Part shown: piece after piece, positions 26,710-34,725 of the stretch
Position numbering within the stretch: position 1 is the stretch's first letter
Layout of the letters: the number at the start of each line of letters is the position of its first letter
Assembly (NCBI GenBank): GCA_036343635.1
Contig: JAYYVF010000076.1
Span: 1-64,000, forward strand
Reading direction: 5' to 3'
Source: GCA-2693325 sp036343635
GTDB taxonomy: Bacteria; Latescibacterota; UBA2968; UBA8231
DNA length: 64,000 nt
Position numbers and translations under genes: made by a program
The notes under the pieces: model-generated
Told to the model about the DNA's origin: nothing
The model's input: only the letters and a program-made list of their open reading frames with translations
Database searches by the model: none

Positions 26710-27903
26710 TTAATTGACCATCTGCATCAGGCGTTGAGTCATGGATCCCTCTTGCGTGAGAGCGTATACAATCACGTTTATAGCCATTTGCATTTGTCGA
26801 AGTTTGTCTTGACCGTCTGAGGATTGAGTGAAACCGAGTCCTAAACTAAAACTTATACCGACCAGACGGTCCTTAATAAAATGACCTACGGTGTATTGCC
26901 AGGGATTCTGGTTTTTGTTGGAACTGGTACCTCGTGTAGAAGTTGGTGCCCCACCCTTGAATTCAAAATAGGAGCTAAATACGGGATGGTCATCTGGTAG
27001 TCGCTCGGACCAAAAATCTCTACCTTCTACTAAGCCACCATATTTGATGAGGCCTTCATGAAAACCTCCAATCCCACCAAAAATGAATCCGCCGTTTGTC
27101 AAGTAGCGCGTCATTTGCTCTAACTCTCCTTCATTTGGTGCGCCAGAAGGAAGAATAATAGGGATTTCAAGAAGCCGTTCATCATCATACGTAATACTAC
27201 CGATGAAATCTGCGCTGATTCCGGTATACTCGTTCAAACCATTGACGAGAAATCTTAGATTCTCTGTTCCGCCGCCGCTAGCTCCTGACGCAAGCGCACT
27301 TGCGGAAACAACGCGGGCGAAGTTGATGAACCCTTTGATAGCTTGGGGATCTCCGGCATCTTGGACCAGCATAGCCCGATAACGTCCAGTATCCATGCTG
27401 TTCACATCTAACATGTCTAGAGCCATGTCTATTTTGTTTTCCGGTTGTCTCGTTCCGGTAAGATCAACGGCAGTCAGTGTTGGTTCAATGTCCACACCAC
27501 CAACATCTACGCTTCTAGAAATGGACATTGAGGGAGCAGCAGCGTTATTGAGTGCTGAATTTGTGCTGAAACTTGCGGTAGCCCTAACTTGGTCCATCCG
27601 GGCACGAAGTGCCACCGACTGGCGTTGAATCATCTGGCGTTTTGGTTTTGGCACTTTCCGTAATTCTAATGGTTTTGTTAATCTGGGTTCTCTCTTGATA
27701 AATTTTGTAGTCAATGGCCGAGGCGTACTTTTTACAACCTCATCTGCCGGGTCAATGATTGCGGCCGACAGATGAATCCCTAGGGCTGCTATTAGCGAGA
27801 AAAGAAGATATTTATGCAACTCCCGCAGTAGGGCATCCGGATGGAATGACGAGACTGCCGATATAAAACGTGTAGATCTGGTAGTTTCCATTTCAAACCT
27901 CAT
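26710..27903 (-). CDS. TonB-like N-terminus fused to DUF4159 domain
   Basis: A 397-residue protein from the ATG at 27903. A longer frame to 27987 would overlap the upstream gene by 74 bases and is less likely. A membrane segment (about residues 33-50, LLFSLIAALGIHLSAAII) is followed by a Pro/Lys/Arg-rich stretch to about 100, the layout of TonB. The C-terminal ~200 residues match the DUF4159 style: LRFLVNGLNEYTGI, a ThuA/glutamine-amidotransferase-like core with RYLTNGGFIFGGIGG, and DHPVFSSYFEF. DUF4159 has no assigned function. The anchored Pro-rich arm suggests it spans the periplasm. It is second in the operon. Confidence 0.8.
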   Translation of the reverse strand: MRFEMETTRSTRFISAVSSFHPDALLRELHKYLLFSLIAALGIHLSAAIIDPADEVVKSTPRPLTTKFIKREPRLTKPLELRKVPKPKRQMIQRQSVALRARMDQVRATASFSTNSALNNAAAPSMSISRSVDVGGVDIEPTLTAVDLTGTRQPENKIDMALDMLDVNSMDTGRYRAMLVQDAGDPQAIKGFINFARVVSASALASGASGGGTENLRFLVNGLNEYTGISADFIGSITYDDERLLEIPIILPSGAPNEGELEQMTRYLTNGGFIFGGIGGFHEGLIKYGGLVEGRDFWSERLPDDHPVFSSYFEFKGGAPTSTRGTSSNKNQNPWQYTVGHFIKDRLVGISFSLGLGFTQSSDGQDKLRQMQMAINVIVYALTQEGSMTQRLMQMVN

Positions 27904-27913
27904 GCGGTAAAAA

Positions 27914-28936
27914 TCAGGGCCGCTTATCAGAGACAACGGAATCGCCGATGGAAAGAATAACCCCATTCTCTCGGGCGTTTCGCTCAACTTTGTGTTCGCG
28001 GGCTAACGATGTTGTAGGGCCCGTCGCAACGATTTTAATTTGTCCAATTTTCACTAATTTACGCTTTTCACGGTAGACATCAAGTCTTAGGCCTTCTCTC
28101 ATTCCATGTTGACCGCCCAAATTGATAATAAATTGGCGTCGCTTTTGCGCATCGGGTTGCTGTATCGACACGATACGTCCGCTCAATGGTAACTGCGCAA
28201 GAATTTTGGGGACGGCCGCCGAGGCGATTGCTTGTGTTAGATTTCTAGCATAGGAAATATCGTCTTGTGGAGATGAGAGATACCATCTGTCTGCAACAGT
28301 CAGCATTCGATATGTACTTGGATTCTTGAATCGTTGTCTGAGAATTGGCGCAGTAAATTTTTTAATAAATTTAGGATCGGTATACCCAGGATATTTATCT
28401 GGGTTGAGAACAAAACGTTCTCTATGGGGCAACAAGATCGTACTGTCCAGCAATTCAGACCAAATGGTTTTTTTTCTTGTAGTGTCGATTAAGCGTATTT
28501 CTACAGCGGTGGTTAATGCTGGAAGAGATTTGATTTGACGTGGTAAGGCCTCCTCCTGTCTTTGCGTGAGCGGGGCGTATCCTGGATCTCTTAGGTAAAT
28601 GGTGCGGTTACGGTACAATCTGTTGAACGATTTGACGACAAAGTGTGCGATATATTCAGCGGTCACGTCGTCGGTAAAATTTGTAACTCCTTGTGAGTTT
28701 AGTTCGACGATGTTAGATGTGACGTTATATATACCCAAAGATCGTAATTCAGAATCAGTTCGAGCATGCATATATTGGATATTGGTACGATGGAATTGTT
28801 GCATATGAGGCCAAATGCGGGTTGAATCGATCTGACTGGTGTAGGCAAGGCTAACCGTCAATCTGTTATCAATTGATTCGGAGTAAAGAGCTTCATTTAT
28901 TAAACAGAAAGCGATCAGGATTTTGAGATTGTTCAA
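27914..28936 (-). CDS. Secreted hypothetical protein
   Basis: A 340-residue protein with a short signal peptide (LKILIAFCLINEALYS) after a TTG start that has a GAGG site 6 bases upstream. A central mixed region contains AVEIRLIDTTRKKTIWSELL, in the style of periplasmic proteins that estimate ligand or complex state (CsgG/LpoB-like). The C-terminal ~90 residues (GRIVSIQQPD, NLGGQHGMREGLRLDVYRE, GVILSIGDSVV) resemble the small beta domain found at the end of FlgT-type proteins. That match is by eye only. It is the first gene of the five-gene operon, so it may lead its assembly. Confidence 0.65.
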   Translation of the reverse strand: MNNLKILIAFCLINEALYSESIDNRLTVSLAYTSQIDSTRIWPHMQQFHRTNIQYMHARTDSELRSLGIYNVTSNIVELNSQGVTNFTDDVTAEYIAHFVVKSFNRLYRNRTIYLRDPGYAPLTQRQEEALPRQIKSLPALTTAVEIRLIDTTRKKTIWSELLDSTILLPHRERFVLNPDKYPGYTDPKFIKKFTAPILRQRFKNPSTYRMLTVADRWYLSSPQDDISYARNLTQAIASAAVPKILAQLPLSGRIVSIQQPDAQKRRQFIINLGGQHGMREGLRLDVYREKRKLVKIGQIKIVATGPTTSLAREHKVERNARENGVILSIGDSVVSDKRP

Positions 28937-29116
28937 ATGTGCCTCTGTTAGAGGTGTCTGTTTGGAATTTTATTTGAATTGTCCAGCCATAGCTTTTGTG
29001 CAAATAAAGAATAACCGTGGCTTGTGGCAAGAATAGGATTGTTATGTCACGATTATTTTTTTATTTCCTGAGATTTAAGACTTACTTGATATGTGAAAGC
29101 ACGTTACTAAAATTGT

Positions 29117-29141
29117 TTGACAAAAGATTATTTTTTATACA
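29117..29141 (+). promoter_or_regulatory. Possible promoter of the CBM9-like gene
   Basis: A perfect TTGACA (29117-29122) and a TATACA (29136-29141) lie upstream of the highly expressed-looking CBM9-like gene, but only 13 bases apart, too close for a standard sigma-70 promoter. TTGTTT at 29113-29118 gives a 17-base spacer to TATACA. A promoter in this 300-base gap is expected; its exact form is uncertain. No gene was found in the rest of the gap (28937-29237). Confidence 0.3.
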
Positions 29142-29237
29142 ATTTGTATCCTGTAGACGCGTTTTTATTCTTAGCGCGATTTTTAAACAGGTGTCCTCAA
29201 TATTGGGGAACCGTATCTTTTCTCGGAGGTAATTGGT

Positions 29238-30167
29238 ATGAGGAAATTGAGCATTGTTGCAATTGCCGCGTTCGGCATTGTCGGTGCTTCGTTCGCTCAG
29301 GGCGATCGTGTTTTCGATCTGCCTAAGTTGACGCAGGCTCCCGTCTTGGACGGTGTTATCGATGGTGACGAATGGGCCGGATCCCTTGAGTTAGGCTGCT
29401 CGCCTTCTCAGGTCCAGGAAGATGGCGCCAATTATGGCTGGCGCGATATTGAGGCACAGCAGAGCGAAATTAGTGTAAACCAGTTGGTTCAGTCCGATGG
29501 CGAAGATGCAGGTATCGCGCGCACGGATGCTGATTTCAATTCTCGTATCTGGCAGGCTTGGAATGATGATGGATTGTGGGTTGTCACCGCAGCCGCTGAT
29601 AACGTCCACGATGTAGAGGGCGGAGAAAATGGTTGGGCCTGGTGGGAGCGCGACAGCCTCTCATTGTATGTCGACCTGATCAACGAAAAAGAAGAGTCGG
29701 TGCTTAACGGCGAATATACGGCGTTGAACATCGTTAACTTTCAAGCGCGTCCTCTTGAATCAAGTCCGTACACTGTTTCGTGGGCTCGTACGGTTGAAAA
29801 CAAGCGCTCAGACGAAGACGGAAATGATCCTGACCTCGTAGACGGGTTCTTAAATGGATATCGCGACGCTGGTGACGAATTCGGCGGTGAAGCTGATTAC
29901 GTTCTGGAGATGTTTATTCCTTGGGAAAACTTACTCCGCTTTAACCTTCCTGCCGTACCAGTAGTTGGTTCTGAAATGGGTTTTTCATGGTTGCCACCGG
30001 ATCCGGATGGTGACGATAGTTACGGTGGTCAGCTCCAGTGTTGGGGTTGGGCAGATGACCCATCAAACTTTTCGACGTGGGTAATGTCCTCGACGCCGGC
30101 TGGACCAGCAGGTGGAACAGCTGTCGAGGCTGATTCGTGGGGCCGTATCAAGACTACTTTTCAGTAG
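29238..30167 (+). CDS. Secreted CBM9-like (DOMON-type) protein
   Basis: A 309-residue protein with a clean Sec signal peptide ending ASFAQ. The mature chain starts with the APVLDGVIDGDEWAG pattern typical of carbohydrate-binding module 9-like domains. Further aromatic and acidic motifs (WQAWNDDGLWVV, GWAWWERDSLSLYVDL, WLPPDPDGDDSYGG) fit the fold, which covers nearly the full length. It may bind sugars or act as an abundant surface protein. It has a strong Shine-Dalgarno (GGAGGT), a visibly GC-richer codon choice than its neighbours and an excellent terminator, all pointing to high expression. It is monocistronic. A related protein lies at 58291-59115. Confidence 0.85.
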   Translation: MRKLSIVAIAAFGIVGASFAQGDRVFDLPKLTQAPVLDGVIDGDEWAGSLELGCSPSQVQEDGANYGWRDIEAQQSEISVNQLVQSDGEDAGIARTDADFNSRIWQAWNDDGLWVVTAAADNVHDVEGGENGWAWWERDSLSLYVDLINEKEESVLNGEYTALNIVNFQARPLESSPYTVSWARTVENKRSDEDGNDPDLVDGFLNGYRDAGDEFGGEADYVLEMFIPWENLLRFNLPAVPVVGSEMGFSWLPPDPDGDDSYGGQLQCWGWADDPSNFSTWVMSSTPAGPAGGTAVEADSWGRIKTTFQ

Positions 30168-30195
30168 ATTTGATGCTTCTGTAGTAATTGTTTAT

Positions 30196-30239
30196 ATCAT
30201 ATCGGAGACCATGGACTGGTCTCCGATATGATTTTTTTT
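30196..30239 (+). terminator. Strong Rho-independent terminator after CBM9-like gene
   Basis: A perfect 15-base stem (30196-30210 with 30218-30232), 7-base loop and eight T at 30232-30239. It isolates the CBM9-like gene from the long operon that follows. Confidence 0.95.
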
Positions 30240-30240
30240 G

Positions 30241-30246
30241 TATAAT
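30241..30246 (+). promoter_or_regulatory. Consensus -10 element upstream of the long envelope operon
   Basis: A perfect TATAAT lies directly after the T run of the terminator and about 45 bases before the ATG at 30292. No good -35 hexamer is found at 16-18 bases because the terminator stem occupies that region. It may be the operon promoter with a weak -35 or an activator, or a chance match in AT-rich DNA. Confidence 0.35.
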
Positions 30247-30291
30247 ACGTGATGTTGCATTCCTAATTGTCGGAATATTTCAGGTGTAAGG

Positions 30292-33285
30292 ATGTCCATA
30301 TTAAAAGATTTTAAAAATGCGTGCGGCCTGTTTTGCTTAGCCTTTGGGATACTTTTATGCAGTGTTCTCGAATCTAAAGCACAGCGTCATCCGGAATCAC
30401 AGGGTCCTTTGCCTTATTACCGCGACGAACCTGGTTATGTATCAGGTCCAGAATGGCTTCAGAGGCCTTCCTTTATACGGGGTCCCCGTGATCGGTATGA
30501 GCGGGGGGCATCTCGGATGTTTCTGGGGACTGGTGATGAGGTTCCGTATTTAAACTACGCTGATGATCGATACATATTATCGCAGAGGGAATTAATCCCG
30601 TGGTTTCAGCCGAAGGGGCGTCCTTGGAAATTTCGGAATACGCGCTGGGATCGTTTGGGCAATTACATGGGGTCTACGGTTAGTACCAGTCCTGCTTCAA
30701 GTTATTTGAGGTTGTTTACATGGGAAGAAACGCGGAGTGATGATTTAGGGCAGGGTAGAAGTTTTATTGATCACATGTCGCCTTCTCCTTGGTCAGGTCC
30801 TGCTGGATATACCGATGCGACACTGCGAATTGGACATTACAATTACAAGGACCTGCATTGGACTGCGACGGTGGGGGAACGAGTCCGCAGCATTTTTACT
30901 CCGCTGACACTTTCACAGGCACACTTATCTGTAGCCCGCGTTGATTTCGATAATAAATTCGGACAGGATAGGGCAACATTACTTTTTAATAGAGGGCGCA
31001 CACGTCCTGGAGGTTTGTTTTCTGAGTGGGCCTCTGTCGGTGGAGACACTGAGGATCCTTCGCCTGTTTTGATGTATGGTATGCACTACAAGCATCGTTT
31101 CGGCAGGTATGCTCAATTTGGTACCACGTTATTAAATCAAGTCATGAATATGCCATCATCAGGCACTAGTAGCCCCCTACGAGGCGATTTACCTTATGAA
31201 ATGCTTGGGCCTCGCGTGATAAGGGTTTTTGTTGCTGATGATTCTCCGGAGGAAGTAAGGCATAACGCGAGGGTCTATGGTTTAGATATTGCCCTCGAAG
31301 GCAACAGGGAAGATGGGCGTGTTATGATGACCAGTAGTCCTGGAGAATATTATGATGCGCGTCTTGAGCCTGTGGTCGTAGGAGGCCGTACGATTCCCGG
31401 GAGCGATGGAAGAGAGGCTGTTGGTCGAGAAACCGTAGTTTACGAATTTAATATTCCCTCCGATGTCACGGTACAGTCAGCTACTTTTTCAGCACATGTT
31501 TCGGATGACTATCGGATAGGCGTCAGGCAGGTGCATGATTTTCCGGGTGTGGATCGCAAGGGTAACCTTGATCTCACCGAAAGTGTTTGGCCTGACGACT
31601 TTGTTATCACGGAAGCAGGAACGCGAAGACCATTCAAATGGGATATTCAGGAAGACGAGGAGCCGTATTACACAGTAGTTCGGTCGGAAGGTAAGGGAGA
31701 AAATAGCTCAAACAGAAAAATTGTTCGGTTTGATTACGGGATTCCGACGGGACAAAATTTGGCATCGTTTGATTTTCAGGCCAATCTGGTTGGTTTGAAC
31801 TTCAGTGGAGAAGTTGTTCGAAATACGCAGAACTTTATATATCCAATTGGACTTAATGACGGGAAGCGAAGTAGCCAAAAGGCTTGGGCTTATTGGGTCA
31901 ATGTGGTGAAGGACTTGGGGCCTGCCCGACGTTTTGGTGCGAAGGTTGGTGCGGAAGTTTTTAGGCTCGATCCGAACTATAGCGGTGGCTATGACAGTCA
32001 GCGTGGTGGTATGGCGTTCCATCTGGACTATCAGGATGGTTCCCGTGTAAAATCTGACACACAAGAATATGGTCTGGTTGAAGATAACGACGACGATGAC
32101 CAATGGCCTGATGACTTTGTCGAGGATACTGCCTCACCGGGACGTATGTCGTATCCTGGTTGGACCAATGCCTCAGTTTATCCGGGTTTGGACGAAAACT
32201 TAGACAATATTCCCGACGTTGACAGAAACGAAAACTTTGTTCCGGACTGGGAAGAGCCGTTCCTTGTTTATGATGCCGACCCACCGGAGTTTGTTTACGG
32301 TATCGACTTCAATAATAACGGAATGCCAGATTTCAGAGAGAATGATGATTTACCTGACTATCCTTACCGCAGAGATCAAAGAGGTCGTCATTTCTTCCTT
32401 CTGTTGGATAGTTTAGGTAAATTGGGCGAGTCTGTATCTATCGGCTACTACAAGGCTACAGAAGAGGCAGGAGGCAATAAAGCCGAAAGTTTATATTTGA
32501 GATATGCATACGACCAAAAACGCGTAGGGATCGGTGGCATTCGGGTGAATTTCGACGTGAAGCAGGTGAAGGATAACATTCGTGACGACAGTTATGTTTA
32601 CACAGTTCCACCGAACGATGACGATATCATACCTTGGTTGAACAAGCCTGATACACACCCTGGACTGCCAGGAAGGTACCGTCCAGCTACTCCGGATCCA
32701 TTGCTCATGCAGGATAGTTTCGTATACACCGCTTTTTTAAAGACCGATTATACCCGAATAGCCAATATGACGGTTAGCAATTCCGCACTTTGGGTTAGAA
32801 ACGAACAATCTGAAATAGCTCTTGTTGGTGAAGAGGGTAACCTTCAGGAGGCCGATACAATTTCGCGCATAATCTTGGTGAATAAGATAAAACGAAATTG
32901 GCTGATAGGTTCGCTAGACATTCAAGCTAAATTCAAACATCGGCTTATTTATGAGACGATTGATTCTCAGCAATCGTCTCGGACTTCGTATTCCGATCTT
33001 ATTCCTATTGCTATGGCAGAGTATGCATGGACACCTAAAACGAGTTTTGTTCTGGGGATTCAGGGCCTGCCGCTGCTACCATATAAGCGTTTAGATCGTG
33101 CTCGGGAAGACGGTAGTTTTGATCAGACAGACTACGCTTTCATGTACAAAATGCAATCGGAATATTTTGGGTTTGAAAATGAGTTTTTTTTCGGATATCT
33201 CATTGCTGACAGGAACTACGAAACGTTGAAGGATCGTAATTATCGTCGCGGCACCTTCTTTGTTGAAATCATAACGCCTTTCTAG
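30292..33285 (+). CDS. Large outer-membrane/surface protein with Ca-type motifs (paralog A)
   Basis: A 997-residue protein with a signal peptide (FCLAFGILLCSVLESKAQ). Most of the chain is beta-rich with many aromatic residues. An acidic segment at about residues 598-698 holds DNDDDDQWPDD, LDENLDNIPDVDRNENFVPDW and DFNNNGMPDFRENDDLPDYPYRRD, resembling thrombospondin-3-type calcium motifs. The C-terminal ~300 residues look like amphipathic strands and the chain ends in Phe (EIITPF), as required for BAM-inserted barrels. It shares the whole layout with the 37306-40251 protein, so they are paralogs. It is the first gene of a long same-strand block; a receptor, secretin-like or surface-anchor role is possible. 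Family not recognised. Confidence 0.75.
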   Translation: MSILKDFKNACGLFCLAFGILLCSVLESKAQRHPESQGPLPYYRDEPGYVSGPEWLQRPSFIRGPRDRYERGASRMFLGTGDEVPYLNYADDRYILSQRELIPWFQPKGRPWKFRNTRWDRLGNYMGSTVSTSPASSYLRLFTWEETRSDDLGQGRSFIDHMSPSPWSGPAGYTDATLRIGHYNYKDLHWTATVGERVRSIFTPLTLSQAHLSVARVDFDNKFGQDRATLLFNRGRTRPGGLFSEWASVGGDTEDPSPVLMYGMHYKHRFGRYAQFGTTLLNQVMNMPSSGTSSPLRGDLPYEMLGPRVIRVFVADDSPEEVRHNARVYGLDIALEGNREDGRVMMTSSPGEYYDARLEPVVVGGRTIPGSDGREAVGRETVVYEFNIPSDVTVQSATFSAHVSDDYRIGVRQVHDFPGVDRKGNLDLTESVWPDDFVITEAGTRRPFKWDIQEDEEPYYTVVRSEGKGENSSNRKIVRFDYGIPTGQNLASFDFQANLVGLNFSGEVVRNTQNFIYPIGLNDGKRSSQKAWAYWVNVVKDLGPARRFGAKVGAEVFRLDPNYSGGYDSQRGGMAFHLDYQDGSRVKSDTQEYGLVEDNDDDDQWPDDFVEDTASPGRMSYPGWTNASVYPGLDENLDNIPDVDRNENFVPDWEEPFLVYDADPPEFVYGIDFNNNGMPDFRENDDLPDYPYRRDQRGRHFFLLLDSLGKLGESVSIGYYKATEEAGGNKAESLYLRYAYDQKRVGIGGIRVNFDVKQVKDNIRDDSYVYTVPPNDDDIIPWLNKPDTHPGLPGRYRPATPDPLLMQDSFVYTAFLKTDYTRIANMTVSNSALWVRNEQSEIALVGEEGNLQEADTISRIILVNKIKRNWLIGSLDIQAKFKHRLIYETIDSQQSSRTSYSDLIPIAMAEYAWTPKTSFVLGIQGLPLLPYKRLDRAREDGSFDQTDYAFMYKMQSEYFGFENEFFFGYLIADRNYETLKDRNYRRGTFFVEIITPF

Positions 33286-33294
33286 AAAACACCT

Positions 33295-34053
33295 ATGCCA
33301 ACGTATATGTTAAATTTTATTTTTGCGCTTTTGATCATGTTTGGTGGATGCTCTCTTTTGCCACCACGTCAGCATCTGGTATACCGTGTCGACGTTGATC
33401 CAGTTTTATCCTCAGGAAAACAAGAGACCTTTTATGAGGATCCAAGCGATAGTACCTTCGTTTGGAGTAAGGAAGGACTTATCGTAAAGGTGAAATTTTA
33501 CGATGATCAAATGCTGGACAAAAGGTTTGATCCAAAGGTGAGCCCGTATACGCTGTCGGGTTGGGTTGATCCTATAAAAGGTTATACTCCTCCCTTGTGG
33601 ACAGCCTTTGAAGTAACCGTAATCAACAGGACGCGTGAACGGGTAGAATTAGATCCTACTCAGGCAGTGTTGCGGATGGATAACGGCGAGTACTATTTCT
33701 GTCGTCAAGGCGTGGGAAGACTGATTTCTAAGGATCATTACTTTGATTACAGCTATTTGAAGTGGAGTGGTCGGGAAGGGAATGTCGAATTTTATAAGAA
33801 TACAGATATGAATGATATTTGGCATCGGACGGAATATCGACGTGAAAAACCGGTTCGTAAGGGAAGAAAGTATACCGGAATGTTAACGTTTCCGCCGTTA
33901 CCCGAAGGGGTTTCGGAATTTACTCTTGAATTCAACGATTTCATTCTTGCATACGATAGTGCTGAGGCAGGTTTTGGGAATCCTACTGAATTCATGGATA
34001 TACATTTTGACTTTAACGTGGATCAAGGGGTTTATACCGTGGGGGATAAATAG
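33295..34053 (+). CDS. Lipoprotein, paralog of 45184-45972
   Basis: A 252-residue lipoprotein with lipobox FGGC (C19). The mature domain is beta-rich. It shares with the 45184-45972 protein the segments FEVTVINRTRERVELDPTQ, a Gly-rich middle, and the C-terminal pair FILAYDS and DFNVDQG. Both therefore belong to one unrecognised family. It follows the large outer-membrane-type gene by 9 bases, and each of the two paralogs lies in the block begun by such a gene. A role as an outer-membrane lipoprotein partner, comparable to accessory lipoproteins of other envelope systems, is inferred from context only. Confidence 0.72.
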   Translation: MPTYMLNFIFALLIMFGGCSLLPPRQHLVYRVDVDPVLSSGKQETFYEDPSDSTFVWSKEGLIVKVKFYDDQMLDKRFDPKVSPYTLSGWVDPIKGYTPPLWTAFEVTVINRTRERVELDPTQAVLRMDNGEYYFCRQGVGRLISKDHYFDYSYLKWSGREGNVEFYKNTDMNDIWHRTEYRREKPVRKGRKYTGMLTFPPLPEGVSEFTLEFNDFILAYDSAEAGFGNPTEFMDIHFDFNVDQGVYTVGDK

Positions 34054-34056
34054 CGA

Positions 34057-34725
34057 ATGAGCATTAAAAATAGATATAAAGTGTTTGGGTTTTTGTGCTT
34101 GGTCTTGGTAGTCACACTCGGTTGTGGTAATTTGAAATATGTTGCTTTGAAGGGAACAGAGTTAACCAATCCACCAACAGAGCGTGTGCGTGTATATGTC
34201 AAACAGTTTCCGGTTACCAGTAAGGCCAATGTTATCGACCCTAATGCAATTTCTAGTGGAGATCAGTATCAAGGTGGCGGCAGTTCGATTAATTCACTGG
34301 CTGAGGTTGGTAACGCGATTATGGTTATATCGCGGTCTACTCGGATTGAAGATCTTACTCGATCGTTGTTACGTGAACTTCGCAACAACGAATTACGCTA
34401 CCTAAGTGAATATGAAAGAGTTACAGATCTTTCTAAGGTTCGTGTTATGTCCAATCCGTATGAATTGGTGGCACCGGAAGACAAGCGTGCTCAGTTAGAG
34501 ATTAGCGGTGAAGTGGTTCTGATGAGTCAGAGGGTTGAACAACGTTTTTCACAAAACAGTTCAAGCGTAGAAGTTCGAATCAAAATTAAGGATTTGGCTA
34601 CGGGTCGTCAGGCGGATATTTTGCCTGTCAAATCCGGGATCAATATGACCTTTAATTCCAAAGAATTAGAAGAAGCAATCGCAGTTTTTATATCGACGGT
34701 TCTTACTCAAAAAACGCTTTTTTAG
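34057..34725 (+). CDS. Hypothetical lipoprotein
   Basis: A 222-residue lipoprotein with lipobox TLGC (C23). The mature part has a first strand VRVYVKQFPV, a helix RIEDLTRSLLRELRNNELRYL, then beta strands such as LEISGEVVLM and VEVRIKIKDLATGRQAD. This layout is like ABC-transport auxiliary lipoproteins (PF03886-type) or LpoB/FlgP-type periplasmic proteins, but no clear family match was found. It lies 3 bases after the preceding lipoprotein gene. Its TAG stop is in the same frame as the next gene, which starts at the very next codon (GTG). Confidence 0.7.
   Translation: MSIKNRYKVFGFLCLVLVVTLGCGNLKYVALKGTELTNPPTERVRVYVKQFPVTSKANVIDPNAISSGDQYQGGGSSINSLAEVGNAIMVISRSTRIEDLTRSLLRELRNNELRYLSEYERVTDLSKVRVMSNPYELVAPEDKRAQLEISGEVVLMSQRVEQRFSQNSSSVEVRIKIKDLATGRQADILPVKSGINMTFNSKELEEAIAVFISTVLTQKTLF

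Noticed and set aside
26317..26820. 167-codon plus-strand open frame
   Set aside because: Antisense to the HEAT and DUF4159 genes, with low-complexity translation.
31708..32103. Minus-strand open frame with many Ile/Val/Thr
   Set aside because: Antisense to the first large outer-membrane gene; composition is a reflection of that gene.
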